A stretch of DNA of 64,000 nucleotides from Hymenobacter sp. IS2118 (GCF_000715495.1 NZ_JNLX01000059.1:22248-86247); one strand, 5' to 3'; counted from the first letter of the stretch, positions 45,505 to 54,522 are shown. The notes: a model not told the origin generated them from the letters alone. Program-made: numbers and translations.

Positions 45505-46617
45505 CTAAACTGGTGCCACTGCCCCATCCTGCACCCGAAACCGGAGGATGGGAATTGTTACCCGTGCCAGTGCCTGGTCGGTTCGCTCCAGGTTGGTGTC
45601 CGTGAGGAATACCTGGCCGAAGGTCTCATCCGCTACCAACTCCAGCAGGCGGGCGATGCGCTTGTCATCAAGACGGTCAAAAATGTCGTCGAGCAGAAGC
45701 AGGGGCTTGTGGTTTTGTGTGGAGGCCAGCATCTCGAACTGGGCCAGCTTGAGGGCAATGGCAAAGGATTTTTGCTGGCCCTGCGAGGCATGGCTTTTCA
45801 CCGGTTGCTCATCCATCAGGAACACAAAGTCGTCGCGGTGGGAACCATTGGTGCTGCGCTGCAGGGCGAAGTCGCGGCGTTCATTGCTGCGTAGGAGTTG
45901 AGCGAAGTCAGCCCCGACCAGCTGGCTCTTATAGGTGAGGGTAACGGCTTCGCGCCCATCGGCCAGCTGCTGGTAGTGGCGCTGAAACAGGGGAAGGTAC
46001 TCCGCTAGAAAGGACTCACGCAACACGGTTAGTTGGGTGCCTATGGGGGCTAGCTGCTCATCAAGCGCCAACAAGTAGTCGCGGTCGAAACCATGGTTGG
46101 GGCGGTCGCCCTGCTTGAGCACGGCGTTGCGCTGGCGAAGCAAGGCGTTATAGGAGATGAGCAGCTCCAGAAATTGGTGGTCGAGCTGCGCCATCAAGCT
46201 ATCGAAGTACTTGCGGCGGTCCTCGCTGCCCTGCCGAATCAGGTCGGTGTCGTAGGGCGAGATGAGCACGGCGGGGTACTTGCCAATGTGGTCGGCCATA
46301 CGCTCGTAGGGCTGCTTGTTGTGAGTCAGCGTCTTTTTCTGGCCCAGGCGCAGGCTCACCTGAATGGTTTCCGGCTCGGAATCGGAGCCTGAAGAGAAAT
46401 TTCCCTTAACTACAAAGAAATCAGCGCCTTGCTTAATGCAAAGGGCATCCGAAGAAGTTATTGCACTCTTAGTCAGCGACAAATAGTGAATGGCATCCAG
46501 TAAGTTGGTTTTTCCGCTGCCGTTGTCGCCAATAAAGCAGTTTAGGCCGGGAGATAAACGAAGCGCCGCAGCGTCGTAATTTTTAAAAAAAAGCAGCTGC
46601 AGGGAGTCAAGGGTCAT
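45505..46617 (-). CDS. recF: DNA replication and repair protein RecF
   Basis: The start at 46617 gives 370 residues beginning MTLDSLQLLFFKNY. The SMC-like ATPase has Walker A IGDNGSGKTNLLDAIHYL (about 33-50), the signature SHASQGQQKSFAIALKL (about 287-303) and Walker B PLLLLDDIFDRLD (about 322-334). RecF loads RecA at gaps with RecO and RecR and is classically close to oriC/dnaN. The DUF721 gene follows 70 bases downstream, so the two are probably co-transcribed. Confidence 0.94.
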   Translation of the reverse strand: MTLDSLQLLFFKNYDAAALRLSPGLNCFIGDNGSGKTNLLDAIHYLSLTKSAITSSDALCIKQGADFFVVKGNFSSGSDSEPETIQVSLRLGQKKTLTHNKQPYERMADHIGKYPAVLISPYDTDLIRQGSEDRRKYFDSLMAQLDHQFLELLISYNALLRQRNAVLKQGDRPNHGFDRDYLLALDEQLAPIGTQLTVLRESFLAEYLPLFQRHYQQLADGREAVTLTYKSQLVGADFAQLLRSNERRDFALQRSTNGSHRDDFVFLMDEQPVKSHASQGQQKSFAIALKLAQFEMLASTQNHKPLLLLDDIFDRLDDKRIARLLELVADETFGQVFLTDTNLERTDQALARVTIPILRFRVQDGAVAPV

Positions 46618-46691
46618 AAGGTTCGGTATTGCCAGCACTTTTACGTAATTTCGCCCTCCCAACGCGAAATATTATTTTCCTTTAATGAGCT

Positions 46692-47870
46692 ATGGCAGAT
46701 ACGAAAGTAAAAGCTGCTTCTAAAAAATCGACGGCAACTAAGGGCGCAGCACCTGCGGCCAACGGCAAAGCCAAGAGCAAAGCGGCCACTACCGGCGGTC
46801 AGCCCGACCCCGTGCTGCCCGGCACCGACGCGCCCGAAATGGCTGCGTCCGGTACCGACTTGTCGAAGCAGGCTAAGGCCGGTACTTCTTTTCCGAAGGA
46901 AACGTACATGCAGTGGTACGAGCAAATGCAGCTCATGCGCAAGTTTGAGGACAAGGCCGGCCAGCTCTACGGTCAGCAGAAAATCAAAGGTTTCTGCCAC
47001 CTCTACATTGGCCAGGAGGCTTGCGTAGCGGGGCAGGTATCGGCGCTGGAGAAGGGCGATAAATACATCACGGCCTACCGCGACCATGCCCACCCGCTGG
47101 CGCTGGGCACCTCGCCCAATGCCGTGATGGCCGAGCTATTTGCCAAAGCCACCGGCTGCTCCAAGGGCAAGGGCGGCTCGATGCACATGTTCGACAAAGA
47201 GGTGGGCTTTATGGGCGGCCACGGCATTGTGGGTGCCCAGGTGCCCATGGGCGCGGGCATTGCCTTTGCCGAGAAGTACAACAAGACCGGCAAGCTCTGC
47301 ATCTGCTCCATGGGCGACGGCGCCGTGCGCCAGGGTGCCCTGCACGAGGCCTTCAACATGGCCATGCTGTGGAAGCTCCCGGTCATCTTCGTGATTGAGA
47401 ACAATGGCTACGCCATGGGCACGTCGGTAGAGCGCACCTCCAACGTGCACGACCTCTACAAGATTGGCCTGAGCTACGACATGCCCTCGGAGCCGGTGAA
47501 CGGCATGCGCGTGGAAGACGTGCACGAGGCCGTGGCCCGCGCCGCCGAGCGCGCCCGGGCCGGCGAAGGTCCCACGCTGCTCGAATTCAAGACCTACCGC
47601 TACAAGGGCCACTCCATGAGCGACCCTGCCAAGTACCGCACCAAAGATGAGTTGGAGGACTACCGGAACCGCGACGCCATCGAGGGCGTGCGCCACACCA
47701 TCCTCACCAACAAGTTTGCCACCGAGGCCGACCTGGAAGCCATCGACGAACGCATCAAAGCACAGGTAGCCGAGTCGGTAGAGTTTGCCGAAAACTCGCC
47801 TTACCCCACGCCCGACGAATTGTACAAGGACGTGTACGTGCAGGCCGACTACCCTTACATCCACGACTAA
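46692..47870 (+). CDS. pdhA: Pyruvate dehydrogenase E1 component, alpha subunit
   Basis: The 392-residue protein starts with a non-conserved Ala/Lys/Thr/Pro-rich extension (about 1-55). The core follows, with MQWYEQMQLMRKFEDKAGQLYGQQ, GQEACVAGQVSALEKGD, KGKGGSMHMFDKEVGFMGGHGIVG and the thiamine-diphosphate motif GDGAVRQGALHEAFNMAMLWKLPVIFVIENNGYAMGTS (GDG...NN, about 217-253). The phosphorylation-loop region YRYKGHSMSDPAKYR is present. It decarboxylates pyruvate with E1 beta, which is not adjacent here. The unusual N-terminal extension may tether the protein in the complex. Confidence 0.93.
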   Translation: MADTKVKAASKKSTATKGAAPAANGKAKSKAATTGGQPDPVLPGTDAPEMAASGTDLSKQAKAGTSFPKETYMQWYEQMQLMRKFEDKAGQLYGQQKIKGFCHLYIGQEACVAGQVSALEKGDKYITAYRDHAHPLALGTSPNAVMAELFAKATGCSKGKGGSMHMFDKEVGFMGGHGIVGAQVPMGAGIAFAEKYNKTGKLCICSMGDGAVRQGALHEAFNMAMLWKLPVIFVIENNGYAMGTSVERTSNVHDLYKIGLSYDMPSEPVNGMRVEDVHEAVARAAERARAGEGPTLLEFKTYRYKGHSMSDPAKYRTKDELEDYRNRDAIEGVRHTILTNKFATEADLEAIDERIKAQVAESVEFAENSPYPTPDELYKDVYVQADYPYIHD

Positions 47871-47876
47871 GTAGGA

Positions 47877-47970
47877 ACAGCTGACTGCCGTCAGCCACTA
47901 GTTTCTGCGAACGCCGATAATCCCGATTCCCCCATAAAAAGCTAGCAGCTGACAGCTAATAGCTCGCAGC
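47877..47970. repeat. Palindromic repeat, family D
   Basis: CAGCTGACTGCCGTCAG on the left and AGCTAGCAGCTGACAGCTAA on the right pair imperfectly. It fills the gap between pdhA and the TPR gene. Confidence 0.6.
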
Positions 47971-47979
47971 TTCTCCAAT

Positions 47980-48753
47980 ATGTCGAAGATTCCATTTACT
48001 GGCAAGAGCCAGCAGGCCCGCCAGGGGCAACCCGTTCAAAACGCTTCGACTGACCCGTTGGTGCCCGCCGAGGAACTCGCGCCTGAAAATCCGTTGCTGG
48101 AAGACCCGGACGCGCTGGCCGCCCGCCTAGTAGAGTCGGAAGATTTCGTGCGCAACAACAGCAACGTGCTGCTCGGCATTCTGGCGGTGGTGGTATTGGC
48201 AGTGGCCGGCGCTTTTGGCTTTTACTACTGGCGTAATACGCAGGACACGAAAGCACAGACCAGCATGTTCCGCGCCGTGAATAACTGGGAAGCCGACTCC
48301 CTCAGCAAAGCCATCAAGGGCGACGGCAAGGCGCCCGGCCTGACTACCGTAGCCAATGAGTACGGCAGCACCAAAGCCGGCAACCTCGCCAATTTCTACG
48401 CCGGTGTGGCCTCGCTGAAGCAGGGCAAGTTTAAAGAAGCGTTCGACTACCTCGAAGACTTCAGCTCCGACGACTACCTGGTGCAGAGCCGGGCCTACGC
48501 CCTGATGGGCGACGCGCAGCTGGAGCAGGGCAAATCGAAAGAAGCCGCCGACCTCTACGCCAAAGCTGCCGACCACAACGCCAATGAGTACTTCTCGCCC
48601 GGCTACTTGCTGAAAGAAGGTACGGCCCGTGAAATTGCCAACGACAACGAAGGCGCCATTAAAGCCTACGACCGCATCATCAACGAATTCCCAACGGCCC
48701 AGGAAGTGGTGGAAGCCCGCCAGTTCAAGGCCAAGCTGGAAGGCGCTAAATAA
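47980..48753 (+). CDS. Membrane-anchored TPR protein (YfgM-like)
   Basis: The 257-residue protein has a cytosolic N-terminal segment (about 1-60, Gln/Pro/Glu-rich), one membrane helix (about 61-82, NVLLGILAVVVLAVAGAFGFYYW) and a periplasmic TPR region (about 105-250). That region contains NLANFYAGVASLKQGKFKEAFDYLEDF, YALMGDAQLEQGKSKEAADLYAKA and AIKAYDRIINEFPTAQEV. The layout matches YfgM-type proteins that work with PpiD at the translocon. A PpiD/SurA-type gene lies at 55670, not adjacent. Confidence 0.85.
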   Translation: MSKIPFTGKSQQARQGQPVQNASTDPLVPAEELAPENPLLEDPDALAARLVESEDFVRNNSNVLLGILAVVVLAVAGAFGFYYWRNTQDTKAQTSMFRAVNNWEADSLSKAIKGDGKAPGLTTVANEYGSTKAGNLANFYAGVASLKQGKFKEAFDYLEDFSSDDYLVQSRAYALMGDAQLEQGKSKEAADLYAKAADHNANEYFSPGYLLKEGTAREIANDNEGAIKAYDRIINEFPTAQEVVEARQFKAKLEGAK

Positions 48754-48772
48754 CCAACCACTCCCTCTACTT

Positions 48773-48859
48773 GTCATCCTGAGCGCAGCGAAGGACCTTA
48801 CCGCACCCGAACGCAACCCGTTCCCTCGTGCCAAGGTCTGCCGCCGCACTCAGGATGAC
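48773..48859. repeat. Family A variant palindrome before ribH
   Basis: GTCATCCTGAGCGCAGCGAA and GGACCTT on the left are matched by AAGGTC and GCACTCAGGATGAC on the right. The core AAGGACCTT replaces AAGCATCTC of the other members. It ends 19 bases before the ribH ATG. Confidence 0.7.
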
Positions 48860-48878
48860 TGCTTTTAACCCCAACGCC

Positions 48879-49355
48879 ATGGCTACTTCCCTCCAAAACC
48901 TCAGCGATTACGACGCCTCCACTTTCATCGACATCAGCGAAAAACGCTTCGGACTGGTGGTGGCCGACTGGAACCGCGAGATAACCGACGTGCTGAGCGC
49001 CGGCGCCTACGACACCCTGCTCAAGCACGGTGCCACGGCCGACAACATTTACCGCAACACCGTGCCCGGCAGCTTCGAGCTCACGCTGGGCGCCCAGTTC
49101 CTGGCGCAGCACGACGAAATGGACGCCGTAATTTGCCTGGGCGTGGTTATTCAGGGCGAAACCAAGCACGACGACTACATCTGCCACGCCGTAGCCCAGG
49201 GCATTACCCAGGTAGGGTTGAAGTTCAACAAACCCGTCATTTTCGGACTCGTGACCACTAATACCCTGGAGCAGGCCTGGGACCGGGCCGGTGGCAAGCA
49301 CGGCAATAAGGGAGTGGAAGCCGCTGTGGCCGCCATTCAAATGTTAGGTTTTTAG
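48879..49355 (+). CDS. ribH: 6,7-dimethyl-8-ribityllumazine synthase
   Basis: The start at 48879 gives 158 residues; the longer frame begins inside the repeat. VVADWNREITDVL (about 26-38), NTVPGSFELTLGAQFLA (about 61-77), VICLGVVIQGETKHDDYICHAVAQGI (about 87-112) and FGLVTTNTLEQAWDRAGG are all diagnostic. It condenses ribitylaminouracil with dihydroxybutanone phosphate in riboflavin synthesis and forms a shell of 60 or a pentamer. No other rib gene is adjacent and no FMN riboswitch is recognised upstream. Confidence 0.95.
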   Translation: MATSLQNLSDYDASTFIDISEKRFGLVVADWNREITDVLSAGAYDTLLKHGATADNIYRNTVPGSFELTLGAQFLAQHDEMDAVICLGVVIQGETKHDDYICHAVAQGITQVGLKFNKPVIFGLVTTNTLEQAWDRAGGKHGNKGVEAAVAAIQMLGF

Positions 49356-49384
49356 CATTCGACGGAAAAGCGGCCCTGAAGCCC

Positions 49385-49392
49385 TAACTTTG
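49385..49392 (+). promoter_or_regulatory. Probable -7 box (TAACTTTG) of the DksA-like gene
   Basis: TAACTTTG fits TAnnTTTG and would give a 5' leader of about 135 bases containing GCATGCAAATGC and CATTACTGAATGG palindromic bits. No -33 TTG is seen at the expected place. Confidence 0.45.
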
Positions 49393-49533
49393 CAGCCGCA
49401 AAAACAAGCATGCAAATGCTTTGAATTGAAGCAGCAGGCGCATGCAAGTGCTGCCAACCATTTAGCAGTTGGCGATGTTGCCGCTCCATTACTGAATGGT
49501 ATTTCATTTTCATAATTTCTATTTACCCTTTCG

Positions 49534-49917
49534 ATGAACGAAGAAAACATCCGCTATTCCCGGGAAGACCTGAGCGAGTTCGACCAGATTATTCAGGATA
49601 AACTGACGGCGGCCCGCAAAGAGTTGGCGTTCATCAAGGAAACCCTGACCCGTAGTAATGATTCCGGCACCGACACCACCGCCTCTTCGGCCAAAGTGCT
49701 GGAGGACGGCGCCGAGACCGCCGAGAAAGAAAGCATGAACCAGCTGGCCTCGCGCCAGATGAAGTTCATTCAGCAGCTCGAAAACGCCCAGGTCCGCATC
49801 AAAAATGGTACCTACGGCGTGTGCATCGGCACGGGCAAGCTCATTCCGAAGGAGCGCCTGCGCGCGGTGCCCCACACCCAGCACTCCATCGAAGCCAAAA
49901 TGGCGCGCCGCGACTAG
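49534..49917 (+). CDS. DksA/TraR-family protein
   Basis: The 127-residue protein has a long N-terminal helical hairpin (about 10-85, with DLSEFDQIIQDKLTAARKEL and ASRQMKFIQQLENAQVRI). A C-terminal block follows, GTYGVCIGTGKLIPKERLRAVPHTQHSIEAK, which is the DksA/TraR finger region. Only one of the four zinc-ligand Cys remains, a state I recall as usual for Bacteroidota members. DksA-like proteins bind the RNA polymerase secondary channel and tune transcription. It precedes the RGG-tailed pseudouridine synthase gene. Confidence 0.87.
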   Translation: MNEENIRYSREDLSEFDQIIQDKLTAARKELAFIKETLTRSNDSGTDTTASSAKVLEDGAETAEKESMNQLASRQMKFIQQLENAQVRIKNGTYGVCIGTGKLIPKERLRAVPHTQHSIEAKMARRD

Positions 49918-50112
49918 TCTTCGCGAAGGCCCGAGGCCCGAATCTGTGGGCCGGCGCTGCGGCGGCCGGCTGGCAGGTTCGGGCTTTTGCTTTTATCTTA
50001 AGTGAATTATTTCAGCTACTGACGGCTTTATCCGGTCAGCGGCGGAAAATCCCACTTCGACAACCACGTTTTTCATCATACCGTAGCGATACGGCAAGCA
50101 ACTTTTCAAGCC

Positions 50113-52173
50113 ATGGGCAAGAAACATTTTTCAGACGATAAGTCGGACCGTCGCGGCGGCCGCAATGCAGGTGGCCCCGGCGGCTTCGGCGGCAATAAAA
50201 ACGAGCGTTCGGGCCCCGGTGGACCGGCCGGCCGCGGCGGTGACCGCGACCGCGGCAACGACCGTGGCGGCGACCGTGACCGTGGTGGCTACTCCGCCAC
50301 CCGCCCCGGCAATGGCCGCCCGGCTACCAACGGCGCATTTGGCCGCCCAGCTACTAATGGCGCCTTCGGCCGCCCCACCAACGGTGCCTTCGGTGGCGGC
50401 CGCAGCAACTCCGGTGATGGCGAGAAGCGCCCTTACGGCAGCAGCTACGGCGGTGGCAACCGCGAAGGTGGCAGCGGCTTCGGCAACAAGGGTTTCGGTG
50501 GCAAGAGCTTCGGCGGCAATAAGGAGTACAGCCAGCGCGAGCCCGGCGGCTTCCGCCCCGGCGGCGACCGGTCAGAACGCACCGAGCGCCCGCGCCTGGG
50601 CAAGGAGCAGCGCACCGGCACCAGCTACGGCCGCACCGCCGAGCGCCCAGAGCGCGGTAACGACCGCGGCGAGCGTGGCGGCTACGGCAACGACCGTGGC
50701 GAGCAGCGCGGCCCGGCTTCGCCCGATGCCCGTCCTATTCGCCCGTATCAGGCCAAGGAAAACTGGAGCGGCCAGCCCTACCGCCGCGAAGGCGAAAAGG
50801 CCGTGCCCCGTGGCCAGCCCGGCGAGCGCAACCGCAAGTTTGAGAAGAGTAATCCCAACGAGCAGGCCGAAACCAGTGCGCCCCGCAACAGCGGCAGCTT
50901 TGGCCGAAGCACGCCCCGCGAGCCGCAGGATTTCCAGCGTAGCGAGGAGCGCGGCCCCAACCGGCCCATCCGTTCGGCCCGCCCCTTTGAGGCCAACCCG
51001 CCGCAGCCCCGCGAGGAGCGCAGCGAGCGCCGCTCCGACTATTCCGGTGGCAGCGATGCCGACCGCCGCGGCGATGAAGCTGCATTCGGCCGGAAGTTTA
51101 CGCCCGGCGCTTTTGGCAAGCGCGAGAACTCCACCTTTGGCGCCAGCCGCAGCACCAGCGAACGCCCCGGCACGTACGAGAAGCGCAGCACCGAGAAGTG
51201 GACGCCCGCGCCCGGCAGCTTTGCCGAGCGTCGCGAGGCCCTGAAGGCGCAGGAGCGTAGCGTGCGCCGCTCGGGCACCGGCTACGGTAGTACCCCAGAC
51301 AAGCCCCGCGCCGCCCGCCCGGCCGTGCAGGAAAACCGCGCCGATAAGCCCCGCTTCGGCGAGCGCCCCGGTGAGGCACCCGACTACAAAAACCTGAAGC
51401 ACTACGAAAACGACAAAACCCGCGGCAACAAGCGCCGCCGCGACGAAGAGGAAGATTTCGGTACCGACGAGCTGCGCCTGAACCGCTATATCGCCAATGC
51501 CGGCATCTGCTCGCGCCGCGAGGCCGATACGCTGATTGCCGCCGGCGAAATAAAGGTGAACGGCGAAGTGGTGACGGAGATGGGTTATAAAGTGCAGCCC
51601 GAAGACACCGTGCAGTACGGCAAGACCAACCTCAACCGCGAGAAGTCGGTGTACGTGCTGCTGAACAAGCCCAAGGATTTTATCACGACTACGGAAGACC
51701 CCGAAGGCCGCCGCACGGTAATGGAGCTGGTGGCCAGCGCCTCGAAGGAGCGGATTTTCCCCGTGGGCCGGCTCGACCGCAACACCACAGGCCTGCTGCT
51801 CTTCACCAACGACGGCGAAGTAGCCCAGAAGCTCTCGCACCCTTCGCACAAAAACAAGAAAATCTACCAGGTTGAATTGAGCCAGCCCCTGGCCGAGGAA
51901 GACCTGCGCCAGATTGCCCAAGGCATCGAGCTCGAAGACGGCAAAGCCGTGGTAGACGACGTGGCCGTAGTGGCCGGCAACCCGCACTTTGTGGGCATCG
52001 AAATCCACATTGGCCGCAACCGCATTGTGCGCCGCATTTTTGAGCACCTCGGCTACGAAGTGGTGGCTCTGGACCGCGTGCAATACGCCGGCCTCACCAA
52101 AAAGGACCTGCCCCGCGGCAAATGGCGCTTCCTGAGCGAGCAGGAAGTTATTCGGATGAAGTACTTCCTGTAG
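50113..52173 (+). CDS. Pseudouridine synthase (RluB/RsuA type) with a very long Gly/Arg-rich N-terminal tail
   Basis: The catalytic part occupies residues about 450-686. An S4 RNA-binding domain (LRLNRYIANAGICSRREADTLIAAGEIKVNG, about 453-483) precedes the RsuA-type core with GRLDRNTTGLLLFTNDGEVAQKL (catalytic Asp about 554) and GRNRIVRRIFEHLGYEVVALDRVQYAGL. The first 450 residues are low-complexity Gly/Arg/Ser/Asp/Pro sequence with RGG-like and GGxGDR repeats, expected to be disordered and RNA-binding. It converts uridine to pseudouridine in 23S or 16S rRNA. Normal members are about 240-300 residues, so the tail more than doubles the length. Confidence 0.9.
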   Translation: MGKKHFSDDKSDRRGGRNAGGPGGFGGNKNERSGPGGPAGRGGDRDRGNDRGGDRDRGGYSATRPGNGRPATNGAFGRPATNGAFGRPTNGAFGGGRSNSGDGEKRPYGSSYGGGNREGGSGFGNKGFGGKSFGGNKEYSQREPGGFRPGGDRSERTERPRLGKEQRTGTSYGRTAERPERGNDRGERGGYGNDRGEQRGPASPDARPIRPYQAKENWSGQPYRREGEKAVPRGQPGERNRKFEKSNPNEQAETSAPRNSGSFGRSTPREPQDFQRSEERGPNRPIRSARPFEANPPQPREERSERRSDYSGGSDADRRGDEAAFGRKFTPGAFGKRENSTFGASRSTSERPGTYEKRSTEKWTPAPGSFAERREALKAQERSVRRSGTGYGSTPDKPRAARPAVQENRADKPRFGERPGEAPDYKNLKHYENDKTRGNKRRRDEEEDFGTDELRLNRYIANAGICSRREADTLIAAGEIKVNGEVVTEMGYKVQPEDTVQYGKTNLNREKSVYVLLNKPKDFITTTEDPEGRRTVMELVASASKERIFPVGRLDRNTTGLLLFTNDGEVAQKLSHPSHKNKKIYQVELSQPLAEEDLRQIAQGIELEDGKAVVDDVAVVAGNPHFVGIEIHIGRNRIVRRIFEHLGYEVVALDRVQYAGLTKKDLPRGKWRFLSEQEVIRMKYFL

Positions 52174-52193
52174 CCCAACGGCTAGACTAAACG

Positions 52194-52296
52194 ACCGTCA
52201 TGTTGTGCTTGCCGAAGCATCTCTACCGCAATAGCAAATCCAATCGTTAGGATTACTTGCCCGGTAGAGATGCTTCGGCAAGCTCAGTATGACGGT
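52194..52296. repeat. Full-length family A palindrome
   Basis: ACCGTCATGTTGTGCTTGCC and GAAGCATCTCTACCG on the left are matched by CGGTAGAGATGCTTC and GGCAAGCTCAGTATGACGGT on the right. It occupies most of the gap between the pseudouridine synthase and coaX. Confidence 0.8.
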
Positions 52297-52328
52297 TATT
52301 TTTTAACCAGCAACACCCACTAATTCTC

Positions 52329-53069
52329 GTGCGTACCCTTGCCCTCGACATCGGTAATACGGCGGTGAAAGCCGGCTGCTTCGAAGGCGCGTTGCTCCGC
52401 GAGATGCAGGCGGGCCTCACTGCGCCGGAAGTATTGGCGCTGGTGCAGCACTGGCAGCCGGCGCACGTTATCGTGGCCTCCGTGGCCGAAGACGCCGCCT
52501 TGCGCACTGACGAGCTGCGGGAGCTGGTGCCGGGTGAAATCCTGACGTTTTCGCCGGCCACTACGGCCGTCCCGCTACGCCACGCCTACGCCACGCCCCA
52601 CACCCTGGGCGCCGACCGGCTGGCGGCGGCAGTAGGAGCGGCCGGGCTGCGGCCGGGGCAGCCCACGCTCATCATCGACGCGGGCACGGCCCTGAAATTT
52701 GATGTGGTGACGGCCGATGAAACTTACCACGGCGGCAGCATTGCGCCGGGCCTGGCCATGCGCTTTCGGGCCTTGCACACGTTTACGGGGCGGCTGCCGT
52801 TGTTGGAGCGGCCCGCCACCGATGCAACGATTCCGCTCGTGGGCGACTCCACTACGGGTAGCCTGCTGAGCGGCGTGGTCAACGGCATGGTGGCCGAAAT
52901 CGTGGACTTTATTGCTCAGTATCAGCAGCTGTACCCCGGCATCGGGGTGTTGCTCACGGGTGGCGATGCTGCTTTTCTAGCGGCCCGGCTCCCGGCTCGT
53001 ATCTTTGTGGTGCCTGAGCTGGTGCTGCTCGGCCTTAATCGGATTTTAGCTTATCATGTTGTCAAATAA
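52329..53069 (+). CDS. coaX: Type III pantothenate kinase
   Basis: A GTG start gives 246 residues. The ATP-binding LALDIGNTAVKAGCFE (about 4-19), ATPHTLGADRLAAAVGA (about 89-105), LIIDAGTALKFDVV (about 117-130) and GGSIAPGLAMRFRALH are the diagnostic CoaX blocks. It phosphorylates pantothenate in the first step of coenzyme A synthesis and, unlike type I and II kinases, resists feedback by CoA. The next gene overlaps its end by 14 bases. Confidence 0.93.
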   Translation: MRTLALDIGNTAVKAGCFEGALLREMQAGLTAPEVLALVQHWQPAHVIVASVAEDAALRTDELRELVPGEILTFSPATTAVPLRHAYATPHTLGADRLAAAVGAAGLRPGQPTLIIDAGTALKFDVVTADETYHGGSIAPGLAMRFRALHTFTGRLPLLERPATDATIPLVGDSTTGSLLSGVVNGMVAEIVDFIAQYQQLYPGIGVLLTGGDAAFLAARLPARIFVVPELVLLGLNRILAYHVVK

Positions 53070-54393
53070 AGAGATGGGTTGCCTGCGTTGGAGCTTGGTA
53101 CTGGCCGGCGTGGTATTTACAGTGAGCGGCGCGCAAGCACAGGGCTTGGGCAACTCGCCGTACTCGCGCATTGGTTTGGGCGAATTCAACGCCAACACCG
53201 GCGGTGTGCGCCAGATGGGCATGGGCGGCGTGGGCTTAGCGGCGCCTAACTCCACGAATGTGAATGAGTTGAACCCGGCCCTGCTCTATTACACGGGCCG
53301 CACCACGTTTGAAGCGGGCTACAACGGACAATACAAAACAATTAGAAACGCGGCCTCAACCAACCGGAGCGGCAGCGGCAACCTCGGCTACTTCGCTCTT
53401 TCGGTACCGTTGAGCACCAAGTGGGGCGCTGCGGTAGGACTGAAGCCGGTGAGCGCCGTCGATTACGAATCGAATACCGTGCGCCCGGTAGCCGGAGCCC
53501 CCAATCCAACGGATGCCGTACGGACGCAGTACCTCGGCACGGGCGGGGTTTCCGAAGCGTACATTGGCCAGGGATTCCAGATTTCGAAGGGCTTCACGGT
53601 AGGCGTAACCGCTTCTTACGTTTTTGGAGTGGTTGATGAAACCGTTGGCACCAGCGTGCTGGTGGCCAACAGCAACGCGCCGCTGGTTAATTCGGTGAGC
53701 CGGACGCACACGCGCTATTCCGACTTCGCCTTCCGGGCCGGGGCGCATTACCGGCACAAACTGGGCAAAGACCTCAGCATCAACCTGGCCAGCGTGTATA
53801 GCTTTGGCCACGACCTGCGCGGGCAGCAGTCTGTCGAGCAGGAACAAACCAACGTGGAAGGCACCCTCATCGCGCCGCCATCTACCCTGAGCGACGGACG
53901 CGGCAGCACCTCCGTTCCCGCGCTGACCCAGCTCGGAATCAGCCTCGATAACGACAAAAACTGGAGCATCAACCTCGACGCCGCGCGTCAGCAGTGGTCG
54001 AATTTCACCAGCTTCGGCCAGCAAAGCACTTCCCTCAACAACACCCTGCGGCTGGGCCTGGGCGGCGAAATCGCGCCCGACCCCGGCTCGGTAGAGCATT
54101 ATTTCCAGCGGGTAACCTACCGCGCCGGCGTGAACATCGCACAGATGCCGTACCAGCCGGGCGGAAAAACCCTATATGACCGCGCTGTTAGTTGGGGGTT
54201 TGCCTTCCCGCTGCCCAACGCTACGCCATTGGAAGCCACCACCTTTAGCCTGGGTTTCACCTACGGCGTGCGGGGCAATACCGATATTCTCAACGCCGCC
54301 ACGGGCAGCAGCAATGTGCGGGAAAGCTACATCCGCGGGCAGTTGGGCGTGACGCTCAACAACCGCTGGTTCATCAAGCGCCGCTTGCAGTAA
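53056..54393 (+). CDS. Outer-membrane barrel protein (FadL/OmpP1-like)
   Basis: The frame starts at 53056, overlapping coaX by 14 bases; a start at the ATG at 53074 would avoid the overlap and keep the signal peptide. After the signal (ending GAQAQG), the mature N-terminus GLGNSPYSRIGLGEFNANTGGVRQMGMGGVGLA is typical of FadL/OmpP1-like porins in Bacteroidota. Strands with aromatic belts continue to the terminal RWFIKRRLQ. Transport of a hydrophobic compound is likely, but the substrate is unknown. It is translationally coupled to coaX and precedes lptC. Confidence 0.75.
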   Translation: MLSNKEMGCLRWSLVLAGVVFTVSGAQAQGLGNSPYSRIGLGEFNANTGGVRQMGMGGVGLAAPNSTNVNELNPALLYYTGRTTFEAGYNGQYKTIRNAASTNRSGSGNLGYFALSVPLSTKWGAAVGLKPVSAVDYESNTVRPVAGAPNPTDAVRTQYLGTGGVSEAYIGQGFQISKGFTVGVTASYVFGVVDETVGTSVLVANSNAPLVNSVSRTHTRYSDFAFRAGAHYRHKLGKDLSINLASVYSFGHDLRGQQSVEQEQTNVEGTLIAPPSTLSDGRGSTSVPALTQLGISLDNDKNWSINLDAARQQWSNFTSFGQQSTSLNNTLRLGLGGEIAPDPGSVEHYFQRVTYRAGVNIAQMPYQPGGKTLYDRAVSWGFAFPLPNATPLEATTFSLGFTYGVRGNTDILNAATGSSNVRESYIRGQLGVTLNNRWFIKRRLQ

Positions 54394-54399
54394 TGACCA

Positions 54400-54449
54400 A
54401 AAGTCGCCGTTCAGCCATTTGCTGACGGCTAACGACTTTGGGCTTTTTA
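54400..54449 (+). terminator. Hairpin with T-run after the outer-membrane protein gene
   Basis: AAAGTCG-CCGTTCAGC and GCTGACGG-CTAA-CGACTTT pair with one bulge, followed by GGGCTTTTTATT. It combines a family D-like palindrome with terminator function. Confidence 0.65.
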
Positions 54450-54522
54450 TTGCCTGACAGGGAGTTATACCAAACACATTACCTGTTTAATTCGAAATAG
54501 GGACTTACGTAACGTAAACAAC

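Noticed and set aside
53056..53073. A separate small gene at the coaX end
   Set aside because: It is simply the overlapping start of the outer-membrane protein gene.
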